Below, piece after piece: positions 7,510 through 15,780 of a stretch of 64,000 nucleotides of DNA. The notes below the pieces were generated by a model. That model ran no database searches, had not been told where the DNA came from, and saw only the letters and a program-made list of their open reading frames with translations. Origin of the DNA: Clostridia bacterium. GTDB lineage: Bacteria > Bacillota_A > Clostridia > Oscillospirales > CAG-272. The DNA lies in the NCBI GenBank assembly GCA_017468115.1, contig JAFUJS010000015.1:1-64000 (forward strand), in the 5' to 3' direction. A program made the translations under genes and the position numbers. The stretch's first letter is position 1, and each line of letters begins with the position of its first letter.

Positions 7510-9852
7510 ATGAAAAAGGATAACTTTAATAAGAACTGGGACTTTTGCCTAAACGACGGCAAGGATTGGGATGCCCGCTTTGAAAGCGAATACAAGGTAG
7601 ATTTACCCTACGACTTTTCATTTATACAGGAAAGAAGAGAGGACGCCCCAAGCGGTGCCCATGGCGGATTTTTCCAAAGTGGAGTCGGAAAGTACAAAAA
7701 GAGCTTTTCTGCTAAGAAAAACAAAAAATACTTCTTTATGTGCGACGGTGCCTTTGGTGTAACCGACGTTTTTGTAAACTCCAATATAGCTCTGACAAAC
7801 AAATACGGCTACAACAGCTTTTTTGTTGATATGACCGACTATCTAAGATACGACAAGGAAAACGAAATACTGATAAGAGTAAACAACAAGGCACAGCCAA
7901 ATGCTCGCTGGTATTCAGGCTCCGGCATATACAGAGACACCTTTATTTGTGAGTGCGATAGTGAGTACATTCATCCCTTTGGCACCTTTGTAAAAACAGA
8001 TAATATCTTCGGCAAAACCGCATATTTAACTGCCGAAACCTCTGTCTATTCGCAGAAAAGGACCGGGGGCGTGGTTGAATTTAAGGTTTACACAGACAAC
8101 GGACGCAAGGTAATATACAGCACCACAAAGGCGGTTGTGCTTGACGTTGGAGAAAACAAAATTCAGGCAAAGCTTCAAATCGACAAGGTAAGACTTTGGG
8201 ACATAGACACTCCAAATCTATATAGGATTGAAACCGTCCTTCGCACAGAGGACTCCTACGACATTGACAAAAGTACATTTGGAGTTAGAATTATAAACAT
8301 CGACTCCAAAAGAGGCTTTATGCTAAACGGCAAGAGCGTCAAGCTCCGTGGCGGCTGTATTCACCACGACCAGGGTGTGCTTGGCACAGCAGTTTATAAG
8401 GAAACAGAATTTAGGCGCATAGCCAAGCTGAAGGAGGCAGGCTTTAACTCCGTAAGACTCTCCCACAACCCACAATCCCAATATTTGTATGAGGCATGCG
8501 ACAGGCTTGGTATGCTTGTTATGGACGAGCTTTTTGATTATTGGACAGAGGGCAAAAAGGAGCAGGACTCCCACGTGTATTTCAAGGACAACTGGGAAAG
8601 CTGGACCGACCTTATAGTGCGCCGCAACAGATGCCACCCATCTATTGTTATGTGGTCCACAGGAAACGAAATTCCTCAAAAAACAGGCAGAGGAGACGGC
8701 TATTATATTGCCACAGAAATTGCAAATAAAATACGAAATTTAGACACGTCCCGCCCTGTAACCCATGCGCTGTGCAGCCTTTGGGACAACAGGGAGGAAT
8801 ACGACAGGGAGCTTGCCGAAAACGATTTTCCACCGTCACAGCTTGACTATTTTTCAAGGGCAACCAGAGTAACTGCCGATACCACGGATATAGTTGGTTA
8901 TAACTATTTGGAGTATCGTCTTGAAAAGGACCTTGAAAGATTTCCAAACAGGCTGATAATCAATACCGAAACCTTCCCCATTTGCGCATACACAACAATT
9001 AAGCAGCTGCTGGGCAATCCGAGAATAGTTGGCGACTATGTTTGGACAGCCTGGGATTATTTCGGAGAAACAGCAATAGGACACGTGGAGTATAACGAAA
9101 AAAGAGGAGATTTTCTCCTTCCATACCCATACCATATTGCAAACTGTGGAGATATTGATATCTGCGGCAGAAGAAAGCCACAGTCCTATTATCGTGAAAT
9201 TGCTTGGGAGCTAAGAAGAGACCCATACATTGCAGTCAGACACCCCTCGCTTACAAAAACACCATACTTCATTAGTGGCTGGGGCTTTTACGAATGTGAT
9301 GAAAGCTGGTGCTTTGATGGATACGAGGATGAAGACTGCGAGGTTTACGTTTTTGCCGATTGCGATGAGGTGGAGCTATTTGTAAACAACGAAAGCATTG
9401 GCAAAATGCCAAAAACAGAAAACGGCGTTTATAAATTTGTTACCCCTTACAAAAAGGGCAAGGTAAGTGCAAATGCCATTGTCGACGGCACCGTTGTTGG
9501 CACCTACGAGATTAAAACAGAGGGCAAGAGAGAAAAGCTTGAGCTGATTTTAGAAAAGAGCTACGCAAATGAGGAAAGCCCAAGCATTATCTATGTAGAC
9601 CTGGAGGTACAGGACAAGGACGGAAGGGTTTGCACACAGGAAAGACTTCTGGTTTCCTACGAGACGGAGGGAGCCGACATTCTAGGCGTGGCTAGCGGAG
9701 AGCTTACAACCAAGGAGCTCTATACCCTCAGCCAATGCTACACCCATCAGGGCAGAAGCCTAATTGCCCTTAAGCCAAAGGAGGGTGCTGACAAAATCGT
9801 TCTTACAGCAAAAGCCGACAGCCTACCTATGGCAGAGCTGGTTATAAAATAA
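7510..9852 (+). CDS. Glycoside hydrolase family 2 (beta-galactosidase/glucuronidase type)
   Basis: 780 residues with the GH2 order: sugar-binding domain (residues 1-165), immunoglobulin-like domain (165-270), catalytic barrel (270-570) and C-terminal beta domains. The barrel begins at LRGGCIHHDQGVLG, followed by GFNSVRLSHNP; acid/base Glu387 lies in the STGNEI motif and the likely nucleophile is Glu487 in INTETFP. No signal peptide, so substrates are imported. It is the last gene of the operon, one base after the HAD stop. Family substrate varies (galactosides, glucuronides, mannosides) and I cannot choose. A palindromic terminator follows directly. Confidence 0.88.
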   Translation: MKKDNFNKNWDFCLNDGKDWDARFESEYKVDLPYDFSFIQERREDAPSGAHGGFFQSGVGKYKKSFSAKKNKKYFFMCDGAFGVTDVFVNSNIALTNKYGYNSFFVDMTDYLRYDKENEILIRVNNKAQPNARWYSGSGIYRDTFICECDSEYIHPFGTFVKTDNIFGKTAYLTAETSVYSQKRTGGVVEFKVYTDNGRKVIYSTTKAVVLDVGENKIQAKLQIDKVRLWDIDTPNLYRIETVLRTEDSYDIDKSTFGVRIINIDSKRGFMLNGKSVKLRGGCIHHDQGVLGTAVYKETEFRRIAKLKEAGFNSVRLSHNPQSQYLYEACDRLGMLVMDELFDYWTEGKKEQDSHVYFKDNWESWTDLIVRRNRCHPSIVMWSTGNEIPQKTGRGDGYYIATEIANKIRNLDTSRPVTHALCSLWDNREEYDRELAENDFPPSQLDYFSRATRVTADTTDIVGYNYLEYRLEKDLERFPNRLIINTETFPICAYTTIKQLLGNPRIVGDYVWTAWDYFGETAIGHVEYNEKRGDFLLPYPYHIANCGDIDICGRRKPQSYYREIAWELRRDPYIAVRHPSLTKTPYFISGWGFYECDESWCFDGYEDEDCEVYVFADCDEVELFVNNESIGKMPKTENGVYKFVTPYKKGKVSANAIVDGTVVGTYEIKTEGKREKLELILEKSYANEESPSIIYVDLEVQDKDGRVCTQERLLVSYETEGADILGVASGELTTKELYTLSQCYTHQGRSLIALKPKEGADKIVLTAKADSLPMAELVIK

Positions 9853-9858
9853 AGGAAA

Positions 9859-9888
9859 AATCCTCGACACGTGTCGAGGATTTTTTGT
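9859..9888. terminator. Bidirectional terminator between convergent operons
   Basis: A perfect palindrome with 12-base arms, AATCCTCGACAC and its complement (9859-9882), runs into six T on the plus strand and has an A-rich flank giving T on the minus strand. It serves both the GH2 operon and the aldehyde dehydrogenase operon. Confidence 0.85.
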
Positions 9889-11270
9889 TATTTCAAGAAA
9901 ATGTGCAGTAGCTTTTCAAAAAACCTGCTTTTGTATGGCTGGTAGCGCATGGGCAAATCAATCCAGGTTTTCTTGTCTACAATGGACTTGTAGTGGCTAA
10001 AGGCATCAAAGCCGTCCTTGCCGTGGTAGCTGCCCATACCGCTGGCGCCAACACCGCCAAAGCCCATTTCGCTTGTGGCAAGATGTATTACAACATCGTT
10101 TATACAGCCGCCACCATAGGAAAGCTCCTTAGTTACTCTGTCAATATGCCTTTTGTTTTTGGAAAACAGGTATAGGGCAAGCGGTTTTTCCATGCCCTTT
10201 AGCATATTTATAAGACTATCAAAATCGTCGTAAGTGATAATTGGCAAAATCGGGCCAAAGATTTCCTCGCCCATTACCCTGTCGTCAAAGGATACATTGT
10301 CCATAACAGTAGGCTCCAGCCTTAATGCTTCCGTGTCAGCACCGCCACCGATAATTACCTTGTCCTTGTCGATAAGACCGCAAAGGCGATTGAAGTGCTT
10401 TTCGTTAATGATTTTGCCATAGTCCTTGTTTTCAAGTGGCTTATTTGTGTATTGCAGTATGATTTGCTTTTTGATTTCTGAAACAAGCTGCTCCTTTACA
10501 GAGCTGTGGCAAAGAATGTAGTCGGGGGCAACACAGGTTTGTCCACAGTTAAGAAATTTGCCAAAAACAATTCTCTTTGCACTAAGACTTAGCTTGGCAC
10601 TCTCGTCTACAATACAAGGGCTTTTTCCGCCAAGCTCCAGCACTACGGGGGTTAAATTTTCCGATGCTCTTCTTAAAACCTCTTTACCGACCGACTGGCT
10701 TCCTGTAAAGAAAATCATGTCAAATTTTTGGTCAAGCAAGGCTGAATTTTCGGCTCTTCCACCTAAAATAACAGACACGTGTCTAGGTGAAAAGCACTCT
10801 TTTACGATTTTCTCCACCATTTCTCCCGTGGCAGGAGAATATGCGCTTGGCTTTATGATTACTGTGTTTCCTGCCGCAATTGCATCTGTAAGCGGGTTAA
10901 GCGTTAAAAGAAAGGGGTAATTCCATGGACTCATAATCAAAGTGCAGCCATAGGGCACAGGCTGCTTATAGCTGTGAGAGTGGAACTGTGCAAGAGGTGT
11001 GTGAACTGTCTTTCTCTTCGCCAGCCTTTTTGTATGCTTTATCATATAGCTGATTTCGGTAAGCACAAGTCCGCTTTCACACATAAAGCCCTCGTAATGG
11101 CTTTTACCCAGGTCCTTCTTAAGCGCTTCGTTTATTTCATTTTCGTATTTCTTGACTGTCTTGTACAGCTTTTTTAACATTTGAATACGAAAATCCACGC
11201 AGAGAGTAGCACCGGTGTTAAAAAAATCTCTTTGGGACTTAAGTATTGCTTGTATTTCTTCTTTCGTCAT
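9888..11270 (-). CDS. NAD(P)-dependent aldehyde dehydrogenase (class 3-like)
   Basis: Oxidises an aldehyde to a carboxylate. All core residues are visible: Asn117 in MSPWNYPF, Lys140 in VIIKPS, the nucleotide-site FFTGSQSVGK (187-196), general base Glu212 in LELGGKSP and nucleophile Cys246 in NCGQTCVAPD. At 460 residues it matches the shorter class 3/AlkH-YwdH type, and a hydrophobic/basic C-terminus (RYQPYKSRFFEKLLHIFLK) is reminiscent of membrane-associated fatty-aldehyde enzymes. It starts 8 bases after the alcohol dehydrogenase stop, so an alcohol-to-aldehyde-to-acid sequence is a reasonable inference. RBS AGGAGA precedes the ATG. Confidence 0.9.
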   Translation of the reverse strand: MTKEEIQAILKSQRDFFNTGATLCVDFRIQMLKKLYKTVKKYENEINEALKKDLGKSHYEGFMCESGLVLTEISYMIKHTKRLAKRKTVHTPLAQFHSHSYKQPVPYGCTLIMSPWNYPFLLTLNPLTDAIAAGNTVIIKPSAYSPATGEMVEKIVKECFSPRHVSVILGGRAENSALLDQKFDMIFFTGSQSVGKEVLRRASENLTPVVLELGGKSPCIVDESAKLSLSAKRIVFGKFLNCGQTCVAPDYILCHSSVKEQLVSEIKKQIILQYTNKPLENKDYGKIINEKHFNRLCGLIDKDKVIIGGGADTEALRLEPTVMDNVSFDDRVMGEEIFGPILPIITYDDFDSLINMLKGMEKPLALYLFSKNKRHIDRVTKELSYGGGCINDVVIHLATSEMGFGGVGASGMGSYHGKDGFDAFSHYKSIVDKKTWIDLPMRYQPYKSRFFEKLLHIFLK

Positions 11271-11278
11271 ATGTTCTC

Positions 11279-12478
11279 CTATTTAATAAGCCGGTAATAA
11301 AATTTTTCAAGCTCCTTGGCGGTCATTAGCTTAGGCACGGGGTAAAGAGGGTTTGCCTCACGCTCTGCGTGCCTTGCCAGCTCCTTGATGTCGGACTCTA
11401 TGATGCCGTCAAGCTTGGTAGGGATGCCCATTTTAGTATTAAGCTCCTTTATGGCACAAATAAATTTCTTTGCGCCTAGCTTGTGGGTGTCGTTTTCGTC
11501 GCTCACACCTGCTATAGTGGCCAGTTGATGCAGCTTTTTATAGACACTCTGTCCGTAGTTTTCCAAAACATAAGGCATAATCACTGCATTTGCCAGCCCG
11601 TGGGGAATGCCGTATTTTCCACCGAGAGAGTGGGCAATTGCATGTATATAACCAACATAGGATTTTGAAAAGGCAACCCCTGCCTTGTAGGAGGCGAGCA
11701 GCATATTTTCTCTTGCCTTGTGGCTTTGTCCGTTTTGGTAAGCCTCATAAATATTTTCAAAAATAAGCCTTGTTGCTTCAAGCGCCAGTGCACGTGTTTC
11801 CTTGGTGGTTGAGCGACCGATATACGCCTCAACCGCATGGGTCAGGGCATCCATTCCCGTTGTGGCAGTTAAGTGTGGTGGCAGGGTATAGGTAAGGACA
11901 GGGTCAAGCACCGCATAATGAGGGATTAAAGGAAAGCTCATAAGCGCATACTTGTCCTGTGTTTTAGTGTCGGTAATAACCGAGGCAAGTGTTACCTCAC
12001 TACCGGTGCCGGCAGTTGTTGGAATTGCAATTACAGTAGGTGTTTTTCTCAAAACACGCAAAATACCTCTTAGCCTGCCTACCTGCTTTTTAGGGTATGC
12101 AACCCTTGCGCCAATCGCTTTAGCACAGTCAATTGAGGAGCCGCCACCAACGGCAATCAAGCCCTGACATTTGCTTTTGTGGTATAGTTCCAATGCCTCT
12201 TCCACATTATCAACCGTAGGATTTGGCCTTGTTTTGTTATATACAGTATACTTAACTCCGCTTTGGCAAAGCACATCCTCAAGGGGCTTAAGAAGTCCGT
12301 TATTTATAATACCGGTGTCGGTAACCACCAAAACGGAGCTTATACCCTCGCTTGTGAAAACGTCCTTAAGCTCCATACAGCTTGAGCTAAGCTTAGGCTC
12401 TCTGTACGGCAGAATGGGCAGAGCCAAGCGAAAGACCACCTGAAATACACGGCAGCCGATTTTTTTAAGAAAAAACAT
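11279..12478 (-). CDS. Iron-containing alcohol dehydrogenase
   Basis: Group III alcohol dehydrogenase of 399 residues, interconverting an alcohol and aldehyde with NAD(P)H. The nucleotide-binding GGGSSIDCAKAIG (111-123), PTTAGTGSEVT (153-163), and metal ligands Asp210, His214 (GMDALTHAVEAY), His279 and His293 (IPHGLANA) are in family positions. The N-terminus (FFLKKIGCRVFQVVFRLALPILPYRE) is longer than usual and hydrophobic, which could associate with membrane, matching the partner aldehyde dehydrogenase. It is the middle gene of a three-gene minus-strand operon. Confidence 0.9.
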   Translation of the reverse strand: MFFLKKIGCRVFQVVFRLALPILPYREPKLSSSCMELKDVFTSEGISSVLVVTDTGIINNGLLKPLEDVLCQSGVKYTVYNKTRPNPTVDNVEEALELYHKSKCQGLIAVGGGSSIDCAKAIGARVAYPKKQVGRLRGILRVLRKTPTVIAIPTTAGTGSEVTLASVITDTKTQDKYALMSFPLIPHYAVLDPVLTYTLPPHLTATTGMDALTHAVEAYIGRSTTKETRALALEATRLIFENIYEAYQNGQSHKARENMLLASYKAGVAFSKSYVGYIHAIAHSLGGKYGIPHGLANAVIMPYVLENYGQSVYKKLHQLATIAGVSDENDTHKLGAKKFICAIKELNTKMGIPTKLDGIIESDIKELARHAEREANPLYPVPKLMTAKELEKFYYRLIK

Positions 12479-12490
12479 AAATTACCCCTC

Positions 12491-13729
12491 TTAATTTAGA
12501 TATGAAAAGTCGAGGGTGAAAATGCTGGCTTGTACATCAAACTCCTCGTTGCTTACCCAAATAACCGTTTTGCTCGTTAAATCGTAAAGGGCAGACCATA
12601 CAGTGATTCCGTTGGAGTCGGTTTTTCCGTTTTTTGCATCCCAGCTCCTTCGTCCAATAGTTTTCAAAACCTCAAGCCCCTTTTCATTTGTTATAACACC
12701 CTCGGTATTTTCCCCGTCGGGGTTTATTGATGTGGCAATTTCACAGTATCTGTCAAAGCCCTTTTTGTCGCTATCACTTTCGTAATAATCCTTCGCAACA
12801 ATGAAATTTGTTACATATTGAAACTTGTTTTCAGCCTCTTTTTGACCAATATCGCTGTCGCTGTCGTTATAGTAAACCTTGAGCACACGCTTGCTGCCGT
12901 CGTTATCGGTCAGGTCGCTTTCATAAACCCACTCTAAAATAGCAGATTTACCTGTTGAGTCAGCCACCATATAGTGAAACGAGGTTCCTGCACTATCGTG
13001 AAGGTCATATTGACTAACCAGCTCCACCGCCTCGTCAACAGAGCCTGCATAATCAAGAATAAGTCTTAGCATTGTGGTTGAGGTAAGGTCAGGCTTGTCA
13101 GTCTGTTGGTCAGTGGCAACAACCTGTCCCTCCTTGCCTTGATAGGACATATAAATTCCACAGCAAACACCTGCTTCATTGATTCCGTCAAGTGGGGCAT
13201 AGGTTGCCGCAAGACAGGTCAGTTTTTCCATAAGACTATCCACATAAGCACCGTTTTTGATGCCGATAAACTGTAAATCTACGCTGGAAATAGATGCATA
13301 TCTTCCGTTGCCGGGATTGGTTCTGACTATCATGGAGGTGGTGGTTGTAAAGTCGTAGTTTCTGCCAAAATAGCGATTTCCCTCGCTGCCTGTTGCAGTA
13401 AATGATGCGCAACCGATTTCAGGCGAGGACATATTTATAGGAATAATTCCCTTCGTTATGTTATCTATAACAAACTGTATAAGCTCCCCGTCGTCCGAGG
13501 CACCGCCTTGACTGATAAATTCATCAAAATAGTAGTCGCCACGCACGTCCATCATATAGACAGGTGCGCTTTTGTTTTCCTCGTTTTTGTCAACTAGCAT
13601 AGTAATCGAGGACACACTGGATATTTCATCAAACCAAATTATAACAGCGGCAAGTCCCAATATCAAAATAAGTGAAAGAACAGAAATGCCACAAATGATA
13701 AGTATTCTCCTTATAAGAGCTTTATTCAT
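12491..13729 (-). CDS. Membrane-anchored Ntn amide hydrolase (choloylglycine hydrolase/C45-like)
   Basis: 412 residues. An N-terminal helix (residues 8-32) anchors or exports the protein, a leader of about 70 residues follows, and Cys107 in EIGCASFTATG is the probable N-terminal nucleophile after processing. Downstream FGRNYDFT, LDGINEAGVCCGIYM and SFHYMVADSTGKSAILEW are typical of linear amide C-N hydrolases (penicillin V acylase, bile salt hydrolase, acid ceramidase-like). The substrate is an N-acyl amide of unknown kind. It heads an operon with alcohol and aldehyde dehydrogenases, suggesting handling of the released alcohol or amine; that is inference. Controlled by the operator-flanked promoter at 13842-13870. 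Confidence 0.78.
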   Translation of the reverse strand: MNKALIRRILIICGISVLSLILILGLAAVIIWFDEISSVSSITMLVDKNEENKSAPVYMMDVRGDYYFDEFISQGGASDDGELIQFVIDNITKGIIPINMSSPEIGCASFTATGSEGNRYFGRNYDFTTTTSMIVRTNPGNGRYASISSVDLQFIGIKNGAYVDSLMEKLTCLAATYAPLDGINEAGVCCGIYMSYQGKEGQVVATDQQTDKPDLTSTTMLRLILDYAGSVDEAVELVSQYDLHDSAGTSFHYMVADSTGKSAILEWVYESDLTDNDGSKRVLKVYYNDSDSDIGQKEAENKFQYVTNFIVAKDYYESDSDKKGFDRYCEIATSINPDGENTEGVITNEKGLEVLKTIGRRSWDAKNGKTDSNGITVWSALYDLTSKTVIWVSNEEFDVQASIFTLDFSYLN

Positions 13730-13813
13730 AATATTCTCCTAATTGTAAAATGTAAAATCTGTTTTTTGTGTGTGAATGCTTTGTCAAAAATCCCCCCTAT
13801 GTAGGCATTAAAA

Positions 13814-13833
13814 CTTGTTGACTTGTCAACAAG
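13814..13833. promoter_or_regulatory. Palindromic operator O1 near the transcription start
   Basis: Arms CTTGTTGAC and GTCAACAAG are perfect inverted repeats around a two-base centre. The site lies directly downstream of the minus-strand -10 box, where a bound repressor would block initiation or escape. Confidence 0.7.
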
Positions 13834-13841
13834 ACGGGACT

Positions 13842-13870
13842 ATTATATCACACAATTATTGATATGTCAA
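13842..13870 (-). promoter_or_regulatory. Consensus promoter of the hydrolase-ADH-ALDH operon
   Basis: Minus strand TTGACA, 17 bases, TATAAT: a perfect sigma-A promoter. Its -35 box lies inside operator O2 and its start site abuts operator O1. Confidence 0.85.
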
Positions 13871-13874
13871 CAAT
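13855..13874. promoter_or_regulatory. Palindromic operator O2 over the -35 box
   Basis: Inverted repeat ATTATTGAT/GTCAACAAT shares the core TTGAy-two bases-rTCAA with O1. The centres are about 41 bases apart, close to four helical turns, so paired dimers would sit on one face. Confidence 0.65.
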
Positions 13875-13921
13875 ATTTGGAGAATTTTGTTAAACAAATC
13901 TGCGCTTGTCCGAAAAATATA

Positions 13922-13950
13922 TTGATACACAAGGAGATAAATGCTATAAT
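13922..13950 (+). promoter_or_regulatory. Promoter of the ECF-S/larA operon
   Basis: TTGATA, 17 bases, TATAAT, followed by a short leader of about 22 bases and a strong AAAGGGGGGG ribosome site before the ATG at 13980. Confidence 0.8.
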
Positions 13951-13979
13951 TATAAGGTAGAAGAAAGGGGGGGTGTCAT

Positions 13980-14519
13980 ATGAGAAACACGAGGGTTAAG
14001 CGGCTTGTGCTTGCGTCAATGCTTTTGGCGCTTGGTATGGTTTTGCCCCTTCTTACGGGACAGATAAAGGAAATAGGGGACTCGCTCCTTCCTATGCATC
14101 TTGCCGTTATGCTGTGCGGTCTTATTTGCGGAGCGGGCTATGGTGGCGCTGTCGGGCTTATGCTCCCGTTTTTGCGCTCCCTGATTTTTGGAATGCCGCC
14201 CTTGTACCCAAATGCAGTTTGGATGGCGCTGGAGCTTGCTACCTATGGCATAGTAATCGGCTGGCTTTACAGCAAGGCAATAAAAACCCACATTGGCTAT
14301 GTATATGTATGCCTTGCTTCCTCAATGGTAGCCGGGCGAGTTGTTTGGGGCATTACAAAATCGGCGCTGCTGGGAATAGCCGGAAAGACGGTTACTATCG
14401 GTGCCTTGGTTGTGGACGGCTTTATTGATGCAATACCCGGCATAATATTACAGCTGGTGTTGATTCCCTTAATTATGCATCTGATATCAAAAAGGATGGT
14501 AAGAAATGAAAAGAATTAG
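13980..14519 (+). CDS. ECF transporter S component
   Basis: 179 residues with about five or six hydrophobic segments and small positive loops, typical of substrate-binding S components that share an EcfA-EcfA'-EcfT module encoded elsewhere. The N-terminus RxxRLVLASMLLALGMVLPLLTG and the GxxYGGAVGLxxPxLRSL loop are like the folate/PanT-type family. It overlaps the LarA gene by 14 bases, so they are translated together. The ligand is not evident; a vitamin or precursor such as a nicotinate-related compound for the LarA pincer cofactor, or the hydroxy acid itself, are possibilities only. Confidence 0.78.
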   Translation: MRNTRVKRLVLASMLLALGMVLPLLTGQIKEIGDSLLPMHLAVMLCGLICGAGYGGAVGLMLPFLRSLIFGMPPLYPNAVWMALELATYGIVIGWLYSKAIKTHIGYVYVCLASSMVAGRVVWGITKSALLGIAGKTVTIGALVVDGFIDAIPGIILQLVLIPLIMHLISKRMVRNEKN

Positions 14520-15780
14520 CTTCCCCTACGGAAAGGGAGAAATTGAATACAGCTTTAAGGACGAGGAGCTTTTGGCGGTTTTAGAGTCCTCAATAAATAC
14601 ATATAATCCAAACAAAAGCGGCACTCAGCTTGTTTTGGAGGCTATGAAAAGCCCCGTTGGTAAAAGCCTTTACGACCTTGCCCTTGGCAAGAGAAATATT
14701 GTAATAATCGCCAGCGACCATACACGCCCCGTGCCAAGCAAAATAATTATGCCGCTTATGTTAAAGGAAATAAGAGATGCAGCACCGAATGCAAAAATAA
14801 CAATCCTAATTGCCACAGGCTGCCACCGTGGCACCACTAAGAACGAGCTGATAAGCAAATTCGGCAATGAAATTGTGGAAAACGAGAATATATATATTCA
14901 CAATTGTGACGAGAGAGATATGCTTGTTGACATTGGCACCCTGCCGTCAGGCGGCAGATGCGAAATAAACAAGCTGGCATACGAGGCGGATTTACTTGTT
15001 TCCGAGGGCTTTATTGAGCCCCACTTTTTTGCAGGCTTTTCAGGTGGGCGCAAAAGTGTTTTGCCCGGTATTTGCGGCAGGAGCACGGTGCTTGCAAACC
15101 ATTGCTCCGAGTTTATTGCGGACCCAAGCTGCAGAACAGGCATTTTAGAAAACAACCCAATGCACAAGGATATGCTTTGGGCGGCAAAAAAATCAAAGCT
15201 TGCCTATATAGTAAATGTAATTCTTAACGACAAGAAGGAAATTATCTTTGCCACAGCAGGAGAGTGCGAGGGTGCACACAAAAGAGGAACAGATTTTCTT
15301 TCCTCTCTTTGCGGAGTTAAAGCAAGGGAGGCAGATGTGGTAATTACCACAAACGGTGGCTATCCCTTGGATCAAAACGCATATCAGGCTGTAAAGGGAA
15401 TGACAGCGGGCGAGGCTACGGTAAAAAAAGGTGGCGTTATCATTATGATGGCGCGCTCAAATGACGGCATTGGCGGCGCACATTTCTATGACCAGCTTTC
15501 GGGCGAGAGGGATATTAATAAAACAATGGCTCTGTTTATGTCCCGAGACAGAAACGAGACCGTACCCGACCAATGGCAAACGCAGGTGTTGCTCCGTGTG
15601 CTTATGCACGCAAGAGTAATTTACATCTCAGAGCTTGACGATAAGGATGCAGAGGCTCTGCACCTTATTCCTGCCCATTCGATTGACGAGGCGCTTAAAA
15701 TGGCTAAGGAAATTCTAGGAAGGGAAGACATAAAAATCGTGGCAATCCCCGATGGAGTGTCTGTAATTGTGAAAAAATGA
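14506..15780 (+). CDS. larA: LarA-family nickel-pincer 2-hydroxyacid racemase (lactate racemase-like)
   Basis: 424 residues. Residues known in Lactobacillus plantarum LarA are matched one position earlier here: catalytic His107 (ATGCHRGTT) and His173 (EPHFFAGF), Lys183 (GGRKSVLPG), which tethers the nickel-pincer nucleotide, and Ni ligand His199 (LANHCSE). The DHTRPVP motif is also present. Related family members racemise substrates other than lactate, so substrate is open. LarB, LarC and LarE, needed for the cofactor, are not in the window. Overlaps both neighbours (ATGA with the SDR gene), indicating one translational unit. Confidence 0.85.
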   Translation: MKRISFPYGKGEIEYSFKDEELLAVLESSINTYNPNKSGTQLVLEAMKSPVGKSLYDLALGKRNIVIIASDHTRPVPSKIIMPLMLKEIRDAAPNAKITILIATGCHRGTTKNELISKFGNEIVENENIYIHNCDERDMLVDIGTLPSGGRCEINKLAYEADLLVSEGFIEPHFFAGFSGGRKSVLPGICGRSTVLANHCSEFIADPSCRTGILENNPMHKDMLWAAKKSKLAYIVNVILNDKKEIIFATAGECEGAHKRGTDFLSSLCGVKAREADVVITTNGGYPLDQNAYQAVKGMTAGEATVKKGGVIIMMARSNDGIGGAHFYDQLSGERDINKTMALFMSRDRNETVPDQWQTQVLLRVLMHARVIYISELDDKDAEALHLIPAHSIDEALKMAKEILGREDIKIVAIPDGVSVIVKK

